Assembly (NCBI RefSeq): GCF_022347685.1 | Contig: NZ_JAKRGF010000002.1 | Span: 1-64,000 of the forward strand | Length of the DNA: 64,000 nt | Direction of reading: 5' to 3' | Source: Thalassobius sp. Cn5-15 | GTDB taxonomy: Bacteria; Pseudomonadota; Alphaproteobacteria; Rhodobacterales; Rhodobacteraceae | Part shown: in pieces, positions 1 to 7,744 of the stretch | Layout of the letters: each line of letters opens with the position of its first letter | Numbering within the stretch: position 1 is the first letter of the stretch | Program-made: the position numbers and the translations under genes | Notes under the pieces: model-generated | What the model was told of the DNA's origin: nothing | Database searches by the model: none | What the model saw: the letters and a program-made list of their open reading frames with translations, nothing else

Positions 1-128
1 AAACTGGCTCTGGACTTACAAAAACGACCGGCCCAACATGGCCATCGGCGGGATCACTCCAGCTATGAAACTGAAAACAGCCGCATGAATTCTATGGCTG
101 AGCCCCATTAAAAATGGGGGGATTACCA
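1..128 (+). mobile_element. 3' remnant of an IS3-family insertion sequence
   Basis: Positions 2-88 encode the last 28 residues of an IS3-family OrfB transposase, cut by the window edge. The visible motif is WLWTYKNDRPN followed by GGITPAMKL, the usual C-terminal signature after the DDE core. After the stop, 94-115 form a short inverted repeat (CCCCATT/AATGGGG). The element probably ends near 128 with the terminal CA typical of IS3 ends; that boundary is inferred. It belongs to a different lineage from the IS at 4760-6027, whose OrfB ends differently. Confidence 0.75.
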
Positions 129-206
129 GAGAAGGTGGATACTGGGGTGGATAAAATTTATGAGCCGACAGCTAATCGCCTGATAAGTAATTATAATCTT
201 GATTTA

Positions 207-257
207 AATGGCGACCAGGGGCGGAATCGAACCACCGACACGAGGATTTTCAATCCA
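207..257 (-). repeat. Left att copy: 3' half of tRNA-Phe
   Basis: This 51-base stretch matches 6866-6916 in the same orientation with mismatches only at 212, 214 and 217; 218-257 is an identical 40-base core. It covers the anticodon loop, T arm, 3' acceptor strand and CCA of tRNA-Phe and is not a functional tRNA. The three mismatches fall in the acceptor strand, as expected for a displaced tRNA end that is no longer selected. Confidence 0.85.
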
Positions 258-477
258 GAACTAATTCTGCATTTACAGCCGGTTAGCTCCCGGCAGGCTG
301 TCAAATCGGCTACCAAACATCAAAGGTTTAGCCGCTGTTTGTCAAACCTTTCCATTCGACAATCCAGCCAAAGAAAAACCGCTGAGGGGGCGGCCACTCA
401 CCTCAACGGCATTGCAAATCTTTCTGCCCACACAGCGTATCAAAAAGATGATCTGACTGCAATCGCAGGAGGCGCAC

Positions 478-1209
478 ATGCCCAAGCTCAATCGTTTTGA
501 ATGACTGAAAGCCGTGCTGCAACGTGCCGATCTCAACTCATCGACAAAAGCGGTTGCTGCGGCACTCTCGGTTCAGTTCGCAAATCATGAAACCGGCCAG
601 CTCAACCCCTCTCTAAAAACACTGGATGAGTTTTTGGCGGGCATGTCCTTAGCCACTATCAAACGGTGCCTTCGGCAGCTTGTCGAGCTCGGCTGGCTGT
701 TTCGCACTGAGGGGCGCGGAGCCGGAAATTGCACCGAATATGACCTTCGCGCACCCTGCAAGATCATCCCCTTTCGCCAGAAGAAAAAGGGCGCATCGGT
801 GAGCTTTTCGAATGGTGAAAAGGGTTCATCCGCGACTGAAAAGAGGCTCACCGGTGAGCTTTCCCATATAAAGGATAAACAATCTAAAGAACAAAACCCT
901 TCGCTTGAGCCGAATTTGCCGGATGGTAGGCTATCCGGCTCGGCGCTCGGGCTAGTCCCTCAGGCTGTGTTCGTATCACGACTGACTTATGGCTGCCGTA
1001 TTTGGGAAACGTTCTCTGAGGAAATACTGGGGTCAAGAATCGAGCGTTTGTTTCCTTTGGTTCATGAAAATGGACAACCGGGGTTCTGGCTTCCGGGTCG
1101 TTTTCCACCGACCGACACAGCGCGATGGCGGGAGTTTCGCGATGAGATGGTATCGGATGGTTGGCTCATTTCGGAATACTCCGAACGGGGGTATCGGTGT
1201 GCCGTATGA
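478..1209 (+). pseudogene. Winged-HTH protein with stop at codon 9
   Basis: A strong ribosome site (AGGAGG, 467-472) precedes ATG 478, but the frame reads eight codons and meets TGA at 502-504 before continuing open to 1209. Restart at GTG 514 would give 231 residues. Residues 1-75 after the restart look like a winged helix: the segment ATIKRCLRQLVELGWL resembles the recognition helix and wing of plasmid-type HTH proteins. The C-terminal half, with WRxFRDEM, is unfamiliar to me. It lies just upstream of mobC in the same direction, so it may be a replication or mobilization regulator. The TGA probably replaced TGG (Trp). A truncated protein from the GTG remains possible. Confidence 0.6.
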
Positions 1210-1322
1210 GCAGAGAGCAAGGTTACGCATGTGGCTACGCGACATGCACCTTGGAAGGGAATGGGCAAGCCCTTTCCCCTTCACCCCAAACCCGGCGCGC
1301 AAGCGCGCTGAAGGTGGCTATC

Positions 1323-1679
1323 ATGGCTAAACGTGGGCACTCGAAACCCACTAAACGTCAGCTTGTCCTGCGCGTCCGATGCAGCGAAGAGGAGCGCGAT
1401 AGCTGGCTTCACAAGGCACGCGCCGAGGAACGCTCGTTATCTGATTACACCCGTCATCTGCTATCGAGCGAGCCCATGCGGCGTCGGGCACGCCCTCCTG
1501 AGGTCGCTCCCGAGCTGTTGGCTGCGGTCGGACGCGCAGGCAGTAACCTCAACCAGATTTCCCGCGCGTTGAACACTGACCGCAAGGCTGGTCGTGCCCT
1601 TGACCTAATCGCCGTTCGGGTTTTGTTGGTGACGCTTGATCGCCAGCTCGCTGACATCATCGCGGAGCATAGCCGATGA
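1323..1679 (+). CDS. mobC: Relaxosome accessory protein MobC
   Basis: The 118-residue product begins with a basic segment, has a ribbon-helix-helix-like N-terminal half (LRVRCSEEERDSW) and carries the SNLNQISRALN motif that marks the MobC/MbeC family. These proteins bind oriT and help the relaxase open DNA at nic. ATG 1323 is chosen because homology begins there; the open frame extends back to 1161 without recognisable sequence. Its stop overlaps the relaxase start (ATGA at 1676-1679), the usual translational coupling of mobC and relaxase. The gene looks intact although its partner does not. The oriT would be expected upstream, around 1210-1322, but I could not identify a nic site. Confidence 0.85.
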   Translation: MAKRGHSKPTKRQLVLRVRCSEEERDSWLHKARAEERSLSDYTRHLLSSEPMRRRARPPEVAPELLAAVGRAGSNLNQISRALNTDRKAGRALDLIAVRVLLVTLDRQLADIIAEHSR

Positions 1680-2510
1680 TGGTGCGTTTCTTTGATCACG
1701 GTGACGGATCGGGCGCTGCGGCGGTGGAGTAGCTTCTAGCTGAAGAGGTCGCGGCCTATACCGAAGATCGTAGGCGTTTGCTCGATCGAACCGTCAAGCG
1801 CCAGGTGTTGCCCGAGGTGATCGCCGGTGATCCCAACCTGACCTGCCATCTGATCGACAGCAACACCCGCAAATGGCGCTACACGTCCGGCGTGGTGGCG
1901 TTCCATGTGGATGATGATCCCTACGACAACCAGCAGGCGGCCGTCATGCAGGATTTCGAAAAAGCCGCCTTTGCAGGATTGGAAGGGGATCAGGCAAACA
2001 TCCTTTGGGTCCGCCATCAGCATATGGGCAATGTCGAACTGCACTTCCTGATCCCGCGCGTGGAACTTTATGGCAACCGATCATTCAATCCCGCTCCACC
2101 CGGATCAGAACCCTACTTCAACGCCCTCCGTGATTACTGGAATGCACGCGAAGACTGGGTCAGCCCGTAGGAGCCTGGACGCAAACGGATGATCAAACCG
2201 GTGTTTGACCTCGATGACCGAAAACAGATTAAAGAAGCCATTCAGGTCTTGATCGCCCAGAAAATCTAAGCGGGTGAAATCCGCAACCACACTGATGTTC
2301 GTGCTGCCCTGGCCGAATTGGACGACTTCGAATTCAAACCCCTGACAGCGAAACAGCTCGAAAAACGCCGTAAGGCTGACACCATTGAGGCCACGGGCGG
2401 CAAACCCAGACGGCGCGACACCCGGATCACCATGCGGATCGCGGGTACATCAGGCAGCCAGCACACATTCCGACTAGAGGATCGCATATTCCATGAAGAC
2501 TGGACCGCAG

Positions 2511-3056
2511 ATGAATACTTTGCTGCAAAACCTGCAAGCGAAGGTCGAGAGCCAATCCCAAACAACCGAAGAACAGACGCAGCAGATGTTGCACGACTTC
2601 GAACAGCATTTGATGCAAGCGTTGAACGCCGCGCAGCGAAAAATCGCGCAAGATTTGCAAAGCCTCGAAAAGCTGAGCGCCCAAATCCACAGGCGGACAG
2701 CGGCGCAAATCGAGGATCAGGCCGAGAAAATACAGGAGGCAATGAGCGATCTAGACGCGAGCCGGACCGAATGGCGGACGGTCACTTGGAAGACGATGCT
2801 ACCGGCTTACCTTGCGGGGGTCTTGTTGACCTCGTGGATTCTTTTGATGGCGGTGCAAATGACGTTTCCGGAGCCAGAGGCGGCATCCCCGCAAATCAAC
2901 CTTGCGACATTCGGACTGGAGGGAACGAGGGTATCCCGTGGCCTTGGCGGCCTGGGGCGAGTTCTGAGCCTGCCGAAGGGCGTCGAGCTCGCCGATTGTC
3001 CGGTGCCAAATCGCGGCGGCGGAACGATCTGTATCGAAACGCGCGTGACGAGGTAA
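2511..3056 (+). CDS. MbeB-like mobilization protein nested in relaxase gene
   Basis: The frame lies entirely inside the relaxase gene, shifted +1. The product (181 residues from ATG 2511; ATG 2493 is an alternative) starts MNTLLQNLQAKVESQSQ, has a long Gln/Glu-rich coiled-coil region (about 10-90) and one membrane span around 97-118 (AYLAGVLLTSWILLMAV). Start motif, coiled coil and single C-terminal membrane segment match MbeB/MobB of ColE1-type plasmids, which are also nested in the relaxase gene. MbeB is thought to anchor the relaxosome at the membrane. It contains no stop codons although the overlapping frame does. The next gene begins 3 bases downstream. Confidence 0.65.
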   Translation: MNTLLQNLQAKVESQSQTTEEQTQQMLHDFEQHLMQALNAAQRKIAQDLQSLEKLSAQIHRRTAAQIEDQAEKIQEAMSDLDASRTEWRTVTWKTMLPAYLAGVLLTSWILLMAVQMTFPEPEAASPQINLATFGLEGTRVSRGLGGLGRVLSLPKGVELADCPVPNRGGGTICIETRVTR

Positions 3057-3059
3057 ACC

Positions 3060-3281
3060 ATGAGCCATCCCCAACTGACGCCCTTCGAGACCGCGTTGTT
3101 GCGCGCTGTCGAAGAACTGAACACCACCTTCGAAACTGGTTTGAAGAACGCCAGCGCTTCACCGACCGAGTTCGCGAATTTGAGGCGCGAATTCGGTCAG
3201 TTCGCAGACGAGTTGGAGGCGCGCTTGAACGACTTGCAGAAACAGCAGGACGAATTGCGGCAGATTTTGGGGAGTGGATGA
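3060..3281 (+). CDS. MbeD-like mobilization protein
   Basis: A 73-residue acidic helical protein (LTPFETALLRAVEEL at the N-terminus, then a coiled coil ending LQKQQDELRQIL). Size, composition and position after an MbeB-like gene in the same frame, inside the end of the relaxase gene, match MbeD of ColE1-type plasmids, which is linked to entry exclusion and mobilization. Only 3 bases separate it from the preceding stop, so translation is probably coupled. Sequence similarity of such short coiled coils is weak evidence; gene order carries most of the call. Confidence 0.6.
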   Translation: MSHPQLTPFETALLRAVEELNTTFETGLKNASASPTEFANLRREFGQFADELEARLNDLQKQQDELRQILGSG

Positions 3282-3537
3282 GTGATCGTCTTGGCCAACA
3301 AACTCAGAAACTCGAAAAACGGCCAAAGAACACGGTCGCATCTGTCAGTGTTTCATCAGGTCCAGGATTGTGACTGAACTTGTTGAGCTTCGCACCTGAA
3401 ATGAAAACAGCTGACATTTGTTCCATTCGCGCAGTGCGCAGCGACTCCAAAGAGACGAAATTACGAGGTGCGGACTAAGTGTTAATTCGCTGCGGTTGCG
3501 CCAAGGTCTGCTTCACCTGGCGTCTCCCTTTCAGAAC

Positions 3538-4107
3538 CTATGCTGAACGGCTCACCTCCAACGCCTGCAGAATGGCCTTGCCAAACGTTTCATCCGACAC
3601 GTCTTCCGGCAAGACCATATCTTCATTGCCGCGAATGCCCTCCCAACTGGAACGCCCGCGATAGCGCCATGGCTTGAGCCTGATCTTTGCGTCCTGCAGG
3701 GTCAGAGTCACGCTCCCTGCTCCGTTGTACAGCGCTTTCAGGGTTTTGACACCCGCGTGCGCCTTGTCGGCTTCATCTAACGCCTTGAGTTCTTCTTTCG
3801 TCGGAAACCGCATCACCGACTCCCATTCTGGGTGATCGGGCGCTATGAAACGGCTCGCCATGAGCGCCGCACGCGCTTCACGTCCAATGTCTTCCGCATT
3901 CATGTTTGGCGCGAGGTATTCATTGTACCCCTTGGGATCGGGGTATCCCGAACGGTAGACCGCAAATGAGACAATCTTCGTGAAAGCGCGATGCGCATTA
4001 ATTATTGCGTCCTTGGACACCTTGGGAGGCTTGGCACGTTTTTTCCGCTCAGCCGCTTCCGCAAGCGCTTTCGCTCTTTGTTCTTCGATGGTTAGCACTT
4101 TTCTCAT
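3538..4107 (-). CDS. CdiI-type immunity protein
   Basis: The 189-residue product ends with a segment (VTLTLQDAKIRLKPW, then WEGI, then VLPEDVSDETFGKAIL) that fits the C-terminal pattern of contact-dependent growth inhibition immunity proteins: a beta strand, a Trp-Glu turn, then a helix beginning with S-D-E-x-x-G. The N-terminal 30 residues are Lys/Arg-rich and helical. It overlaps the upstream toxin gene by 4 bases (ATGA, 4104-4107), the standard toxin-then-immunity order. It should bind and neutralise the neighbouring nuclease in the cytoplasm. It appears intact while the toxin has lost its N-terminus, so selection may now favour immunity alone. Confidence 0.65.
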   Translation of the reverse strand: MRKVLTIEEQRAKALAEAAERKKRAKPPKVSKDAIINAHRAFTKIVSFAVYRSGYPDPKGYNEYLAPNMNAEDIGREARAALMASRFIAPDHPEWESVMRFPTKEELKALDEADKAHAGVKTLKALYNGAGSVTLTLQDAKIRLKPWRYRGRSSWEGIRGNEDMVLPEDVSDETFGKAILQALEVSRSA

Positions 4108-4759
4108 TGGATTCGCCTTACTCTGACGTCGATCCCCAAACTCTCAGCGTAGTCTATCGCCCGTTGAATTTGAGTAAACTGTTCAGGTGTTGTGTCATTA
4201 GGAATAGCAAGTTCAAGGCGTTTCAGGTCGATTTGATCAGGACGCAATGGGAGGGTATTGAGATTGGATCCATCAAAGCCGTCGATCTGGTCAATGTATC
4301 GCTTCAATGCCCCGTAGATACGACTGGGCCGATCCATGTATCCCGGCGTGCGGGTGTCCAGCGTCTTTGCGCTTGTCGCAATGCCTGCATCGCTGTCCCA
4401 GAAATCGAACGTCTTGAAGTTGTCAGGTGTACGCTCTCCCAGACCGCCCAATCGCTCAAGGTGATCTTCCCAAGGTCCGCCCTGTTCCTTGATCGGCCCG
4501 CCCCAGCGGATGCCGGGGTTGTCGATTGTGTCCCAGTTAGGATCAGATGGAAGGCGACGGGCATTTTCGGCCTCTGCCAAAAGCTCGTCACGCAATCGGT
4601 CTGGGTCATTCGTATCACCGCCCCTCCCTCTGCGGCGCAACAACTTCGCGGCCAGCCCCGCAGGGGCCACGTTCAAAGCGATCAACGTATTCAGATAAGC
4701 CCGTTCCCGCGCGGCCTCTTCCACCTGAGCCAAGGTCGCACGGCACTGGGCATACTCGT
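4104..4759 (-). pseudogene. CdiA C-terminal tRNase-type toxin, N-terminus cut by IS
   Basis: The frame runs open from the IS junction at 4760 to a stop at 4104; a TTG at 4733 is the only start-like codon near the junction, so the region reads as the C-terminus of a larger protein. The last 130 residues contain WEDHLERL, NFKTFDFWD and ATSAKTLDTRT, the E...D...S-x-K pattern of the CdiA_C toxin nuclease fold (PD-(D/E)XK-like, tRNA-cleaving in studied members). The delivery portion (two-partner secretion filament, or another polymorphic-toxin carrier) is missing. The immunity gene follows with a 4-base overlap. Toxin identity is inferred from motifs and the coupled partner. Confidence 0.65.
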
Positions 4760-4784
4760 TGACCCAGCCCCTTGATCCGGGCCG
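4760..4784. repeat. IS3 left inverted repeat
   Basis: Begins TGACCCAGCCCCTTGATC; pairs with 6003-6027, sharing the outer 12 bases and scattered inner positions. Confidence 0.8.
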
Positions 4785-4821
4785 TTTGGATGTAGGATCC
4801 GTTCCTGTTTCTTTCTCGTGA

Positions 4822-5691
4822 TTAGGTTGCGGTCAAGGCCTGCTGAGCGGAGCCTTTGCGTAGCTCTAGCGAAGTAGGCCGGGTGGTACGGTTGAGATTG
4901 GCGTAAACGGCTGGAGCCAGCCCGCCAAGTGAGGTGTGTGGTCGTTGTGTGTTGTAATCAATTCTCCAGTTTCCAATGATCTTCCTTGCTTCAGCAAGAT
5001 TGCCGAAGATGTGCTCATTCAGGCATTCGTCCCGCAATCTTCCATTGAAGCTTTCCACGAAGGCATTTTGCATGGGTTTCCCAGGCGCGATGTAATGCCA
5101 ATTCACGCCAGTGTCCTGGCACCACTTCAGAACCGCATGAGAGGTCATCTCCGTTCCATTATCGGAGACAACCATGTCGGGCTTTCCACGCCGACGGATC
5201 AGTTCGCCCAACTCGCGGGTCAGCCGCACTCCAGACAAAGAGCGATCTACAACCGTTGCCAGTGCCTCACGAGTGCAATCATCCACGATACACAGCACAC
5301 GGAACCTTTGGCCGTCTTCAAAGGCATCAGAAACGAAGTCCAACGACCATCGCTGATTAGCGCGATCAGGCACCAATATAGGCCGACGTGTACCTAAAGC
5401 TCGTTTTCTCGAACGTCTGCGACGCACGGCCAAACCCTCTTCACGATACAAACGGAAGAGCTTCTTGTGGTTCACTTCAAAGCCCTCTCTGGCCAGCAGG
5501 ATACCCAAACGACGATAGCCGAACCGACGACGTTCATTCGCCAACTCGCGCAACCGCTTTCGCAGTGCGTCATCGCCCTGTTCTTGCTTCCGATACTGAA
5601 AGACAGACCTATGCAAGTCAGCCAATTCACACGCCCGACGTTCAGACAAACCGTGCTGATCCATCACATCACGCACAGCTCGTCGTTTCAC
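4822..5691 (-). CDS. IS3-family transposase OrfB (DDE)
   Basis: Carries the rve integrase core: first Asp in [10 protein letters not shown], second in [10 protein letters not shown], Glu in [12 protein letters not shown], ending with [11 protein letters not shown]. The 289-residue frame is the OrfB part; it is probably made as an OrfAB fusion by -1 frameshifting rather than from its own start. The N-terminal [17 protein letters not shown] matches the HTH_21-like segment of the IS407/IS51-like groups. It catalyses copy-out-paste-in transposition via a circular intermediate. All three catalytic residues are present and no stop interrupts the frame. Confidence 0.92.
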   Translation of the reverse strand: MKRRAVRDVMDQHGLSERRACELADLHRSVFQYRKQEQGDDALRKRLRELANERRRFGYRRLGILLAREGFEVNHKKLFRLYREEGLAVRRRRSRKRALGTRRPILVPDRANQRWSLDFVSDAFEDGQRFRVLCIVDDCTREALATVVDRSLSGVRLTRELGELIRRRGKPDMVVSDNGTEMTSHAVLKWCQDTGVNWHYIAPGKPMQNAFVESFNGRLRDECLNEHIFGNLAEARKIIGNWRIDYNTQRPHTSLGGLAPAVYANLNRTTRPTSLELRKGSAQQALTAT

Positions 5692-5699
5692 ATCAGGCG

Positions 5700-5963
5700 T
5701 CAGTAGTTTTTTGTGGCAAGATCCTTAAGCGCAGCATTATCGAGCATCGCATCTGCCAACATGCGCTTCAGCTTGTTGTTCTCGTCTTCCAAAGCCCGCA
5801 GTTTCTTGGCATCCGACACATTCATTCCGCCAAATTTAGCCTTGTACTTGTAGAAGGTCGCATCACTGATGCCATATCGGCGGCACAGTTCCTGCGCCTT
5901 AACTCCAGCCTCATATTCTTTGATCATTCCAATGATCTGCTCGTCTGAAAATCTACGTTTCAT
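5700..5963 (-). CDS. IS3-family transposase OrfA
   Basis: An 87-residue protein with an N-terminal HTH ([18 protein letters not shown], then [15 protein letters not shown]) that binds the IS ends, followed by a leucine-zipper-like helix ([15 protein letters not shown]) for multimerisation. ATG 5963 is chosen because the family starts MKRRFS; the frame extends slightly upstream into the IS end. Its last codons contain a run of six A followed by C, which permits slippage into OrfB. Confidence 0.9.
   Translation of the reverse strand: MKRRFSDEQIIGMIKEYEAGVKAQELCRRYGISDATFYKYKAKFGGMNVSDAKKLRALEDENNKLKRMLADAMLDNAALKDLATKNY
5706..5712 (-). promoter_or_regulatory. -1 frameshift site AAAAAAC joining OrfA and OrfB
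   Basis: On the minus strand the heptamer AAAAAAC lies at the end of orfA (…ACA AAA AAC TAC TGA). A -1 slip gives [13 protein letters not shown] and runs into OrfB without a stop, as in other IS3 elements that make OrfAB this way. Confidence 0.75.
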
Positions 5964-6002
5964 AGTCCATACTTTGCTTGGACGGATGACTAACACCTCA
6001 AT

Positions 6003-6027
6003 GGCCTGATTTCAGGGGGCTGGGTCA
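6003..6027. repeat. IS3 right inverted repeat
   Basis: Reads TGACCCAGCCCCCTGAAAT on the minus strand from 6027 inward; the mate of 4760-4784. Confidence 0.8.
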
Positions 6028-6839
6028 ATACACCTGTTCACGCCATAGACACACCTTTAATCGCCGGCTTTCACAACATTGCGCATAAGAAGCACGGTTA
6101 TAGGCGGGCAAATTACGTCAAAACATTCCTGAGCGAGGTCTTTAAATACGCCATCCCCGAAGGTTTGATCGACAAAAACTACGCTAGTGGCGTTATCAAC
6201 AAGAAGCGCCCCAAGAGCAAACCGGATGCAAACCCTCCGTGGACGCTAGATCAAGTGAAAATTGTTTTTGAGAAGGCTCCGACGCATATTCGTTCTGCAT
6301 TGGGGGTGATGCTTGCGACTGGCTTGGATCCCTCGGATGCCTTGGAGTTGCCCAAAGAAGCTATTCAGGATGGCGTTGTCTGGGATTGGCGAAACAAGAC
6401 AAGCCACGAACAAGCCGTCCCGGTTGGCCCGTTACTTGAAGCCATCATCCAAGGCATCGAACCCCATGAGGCTCCAACACTCTTGGCTAACTCACGAGGT
6501 GCATCGTGGACATATAGTGGTGTTGCTGCCAGTTGGCACACGTTCAGGCAACGGATGGTTGAGGCGGGGCATCCAGTCAAACCGCTGACATTGAAAGCTT
6601 TAAGGCACACGCTGGCTACAAGCCTCCGTGAAGAAGGCATCGATGAAAGATCAATTGCCGACGTACTAGGTCAGAAGACACCGGCTATGGCGCGACACTA
6701 TTCTCGTAATGCAGCGCTAGCCAAGAAGAACAAGAAAACCATGAAATCAATACTGAAACGCGAACAAGCTCTGGCAAAAGTAGTCAAACCTTCGCCAAAA
6801 AGTGTCAAACCCAACAATCAAAAGGAGTCGGGTGAATAA
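6028..6839 (+). pseudogene. Tyrosine recombinase, N-terminus lost to IS
   Basis: The frame is open from the IS edge (first whole codon at 6030) to 6839: 269 residues covering the end of the core-binding domain and the whole catalytic domain, without a start codon in a plausible place (TTG 6165 is internal). Catalytic-domain signs are the beta-hairpin Lys region (NKTSHEQAVPV), the box II block LKALRHTLATSL, and MARHYSRNA with the nucleophilic Tyr. The first Arg of the usual TGLR motif reads TGLDPSD and the His of HxxR reads Lys, so activity is doubtful even apart from truncation. It ends 28 bp from tRNA-Phe and was probably the element's own integrase. Confidence 0.8.
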
Positions 6840-6865
6840 ATTATCTCATATATTTCATTGAGTTG

Positions 6866-6916
6866 AATGGTGCCCGGGGGCGGAATCGAACCACCGACAC
6901 GAGGATTTTCAATCCA
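6866..6916 (-). repeat. Right att copy within tRNA-Phe
   Basis: The partner of 207-257. It covers the anticodon loop to the CCA end of the intact tRNA-Phe, so the tRNA gene is preserved at this junction. Confidence 0.85.
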
Positions 6917-6942
6917 CTGCTCTACCCCTGAGCTACCCGGGC
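6868..6942 (-). tRNA. tRNA-Phe (anticodon GAA)
   Basis: The minus strand folds as a 75-base cloverleaf: acceptor GCCCGGG/CCCGGGC, D arm with AGCTCAGGGGTAGAGC, anticodon loop TTGAAAA (GAA), T arm GTGGTTCGATTCC-type with GGTTCGATTCC, and an encoded CCA at 6868-6870. It is the integration target of the element to its left; its 3' half is duplicated there. Confidence 0.97.
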
Positions 6943-6973
6943 CTGGGTGAACGTCTCCGTTCGGGTGGGGGCG

Positions 6974-7001
6974 TTTTATGCGAGGGTTCGGGGGGTGTCC
7001 A
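6974..7001 (-). promoter_or_regulatory. Putative promoter of tRNA-Phe
   Basis: On the minus strand TGGACA (7001-6996) and ATAAAA (6979-6974) are 16 bp apart and lie about 30 bp upstream of the tRNA 5' end. A sigma-70-like fit by eye only. Confidence 0.45.
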
Positions 7002-7234
7002 GAGGCATTTTTAAAAAACATCGGGAAATTATGGTTTTTTTCGTAAGGCCCTGATCAGACGTCAGTTTCACAGAGCAGCCCCCGCAAAGCCTCCCACATA
7101 TAAGCCGCTACAAGAGTATGCGTTTCACGATCTCGTCACTGATACCGCTACGTAAATCCTTTGTATCTGGGCGCAACCTATGCTTCTGTCAGGCACATAG
7201 TTTTGTCGAGCCGCGTCCTTGCAGGGAAATTACT

Positions 7235-7744
7235 ATGAACGGAACATTTGCACTGTTGTTTGCTGTGGTCAGTCTAACTGACATGGCGCAAAATCACTGC
7301 CCCACTGGCTGTCTTGCCCACAGCCCTGAGGCGGCTCGGATCAGCATTTCGGCGGGACAGACGCAGTTTCAGGATAATTTCATTGGCGAAGAGATTTATG
7401 CGCGCTACGAGCTGGATCACAAGCTGGGTCCTTATCAGAATGCCATCGGGCTGTCGGTAACCGACACTGGCGATGCTTGGCTTGGCTTCGGCCAGCTATG
7501 GACCAAAGAGTTCACCAGTGGCGCCTATGTGCAGCTGCATGCGATGCCGGGGATCTATGTGCAGGGTGACGGGCCGGATCTGGGCTTCCCGATTGAATTT
7601 CGCGCGGGTGTCGAATTGGGCTATGCCTTTTCCAATGGGGCGCGGTTGGGGATCAGCTATGACCACCGCTCTAACGCAGACATCAAGGCGACGAACCCGG
7701 GGTTAGAGACATTGCAGGTCCGCTATAGCATTCCCTTGCAGTAG
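7235..7744 (+). CDS. PagL-like lipid A 3-O-deacylase (acyloxyacyl hydrolase)
   Basis: A 169-residue protein from ATG 7235 (GCAGGG upstream) with a signal-peptide-like N-terminus and a beta-barrel-like remainder. Near the end, HRSN followed by E twelve residues after the Ser (H144, S146, E158) reproduces the spacing of the PagL catalytic triad (H126, S128, E140 in the Pseudomonas enzyme). It would remove the 3-O acyl chain from lipid A in the outer membrane. The frame extends upstream to 7118 but the sequence there is not signal-like. It is a single gene between the tRNA and a long gene-free stretch. Confidence 0.75.
   Translation: MNGTFALLFAVVSLTDMAQNHCPTGCLAHSPEAARISISAGQTQFQDNFIGEEIYARYELDHKLGPYQNAIGLSVTDTGDAWLGFGQLWTKEFTSGAYVQLHAMPGIYVQGDGPDLGFPIEFRAGVELGYAFSNGARLGISYDHRSNADIKATNPGLETLQVRYSIPLQ

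Larger units (their letters stand above)
1676..3373 (+). pseudogene. MOBP-type relaxase with three in-frame stops
   Basis: Relaxases nick oriT and pilot DNA during conjugative transfer. The frame starts at ATG 1676 overlapping mobC and gives MMVRFFDHGDG, then a TAG at 1730-1732 where the family usually has Tyr; further stops are TAG 2168-2170 and TAA 2267-2269. Otherwise it stays open to 3373. Between the first two stops are KWRYTSGVVAF and WVRHQHMGNVELHF, the latter the family's H..E..H/N metal motif, then LNW/LRDYWNARE-like sequence. The C-terminal part is basic and low in complexity and overlaps two genes in another frame. The product as read cannot be full length, so I call it a pseudogene; assembly error at three sites is less likely. 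Confidence 0.8.
4760..6027 (-). mobile_element. Complete IS3-family insertion sequence
   Basis: The ends are imperfect inverted repeats starting TGACCCAGCCCC (4760-4784 and 6003-6027), enclosing orfA and orfB on the minus strand with a frameshift signal between them. Flanks are TCGT on the left and ATAC on the right: there is no 3-4 bp target duplication. The left flank is the truncated toxin gene and the right flank a truncated integrase, so sequence next to the IS was probably deleted after insertion. The transposase frames have no stops and the element may be active. Confidence 0.85.
207..6916. mobile_element. Decayed integrative mobilizable element in tRNA-Phe
   Basis: The element is bounded by direct repeats of the tRNA-Phe 3' half. 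It carries an HTH gene, a mobC-relaxase-mbeB-mbeD mobilization cassette, a CDI-type toxin/immunity pair and a tyrosine recombinase that ends 28 bp from the intact tRNA, the usual position for tRNA-targeting integrases. There are no type IV secretion or mating-pair genes, so it would have depended on a helper. The HTH gene and relaxase contain stop codons and the integrase lacks its N-terminus, so it is probably fixed. A 1.27-kb IS3 element sits inside. The boundaries are seen in the sequence; the immobility is inferred. Confidence 0.8.

Noticed and set aside
207-257. A second tRNA gene
   Set aside because: Only the 3' half is present and the 5' acceptor and D arm are missing; it is an attachment-site copy.
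114-500. A 128-codon frame across the left att repeat
   Set aside because: It reads through a tRNA fragment and has no homology; not a gene.
1730-2269. Stop-codon recoding in the relaxase gene
   Set aside because: Three different stop codons occur (TAG, TAG, TAA, and TGA in the neighbouring gene) with no context for readthrough; decay is simpler.
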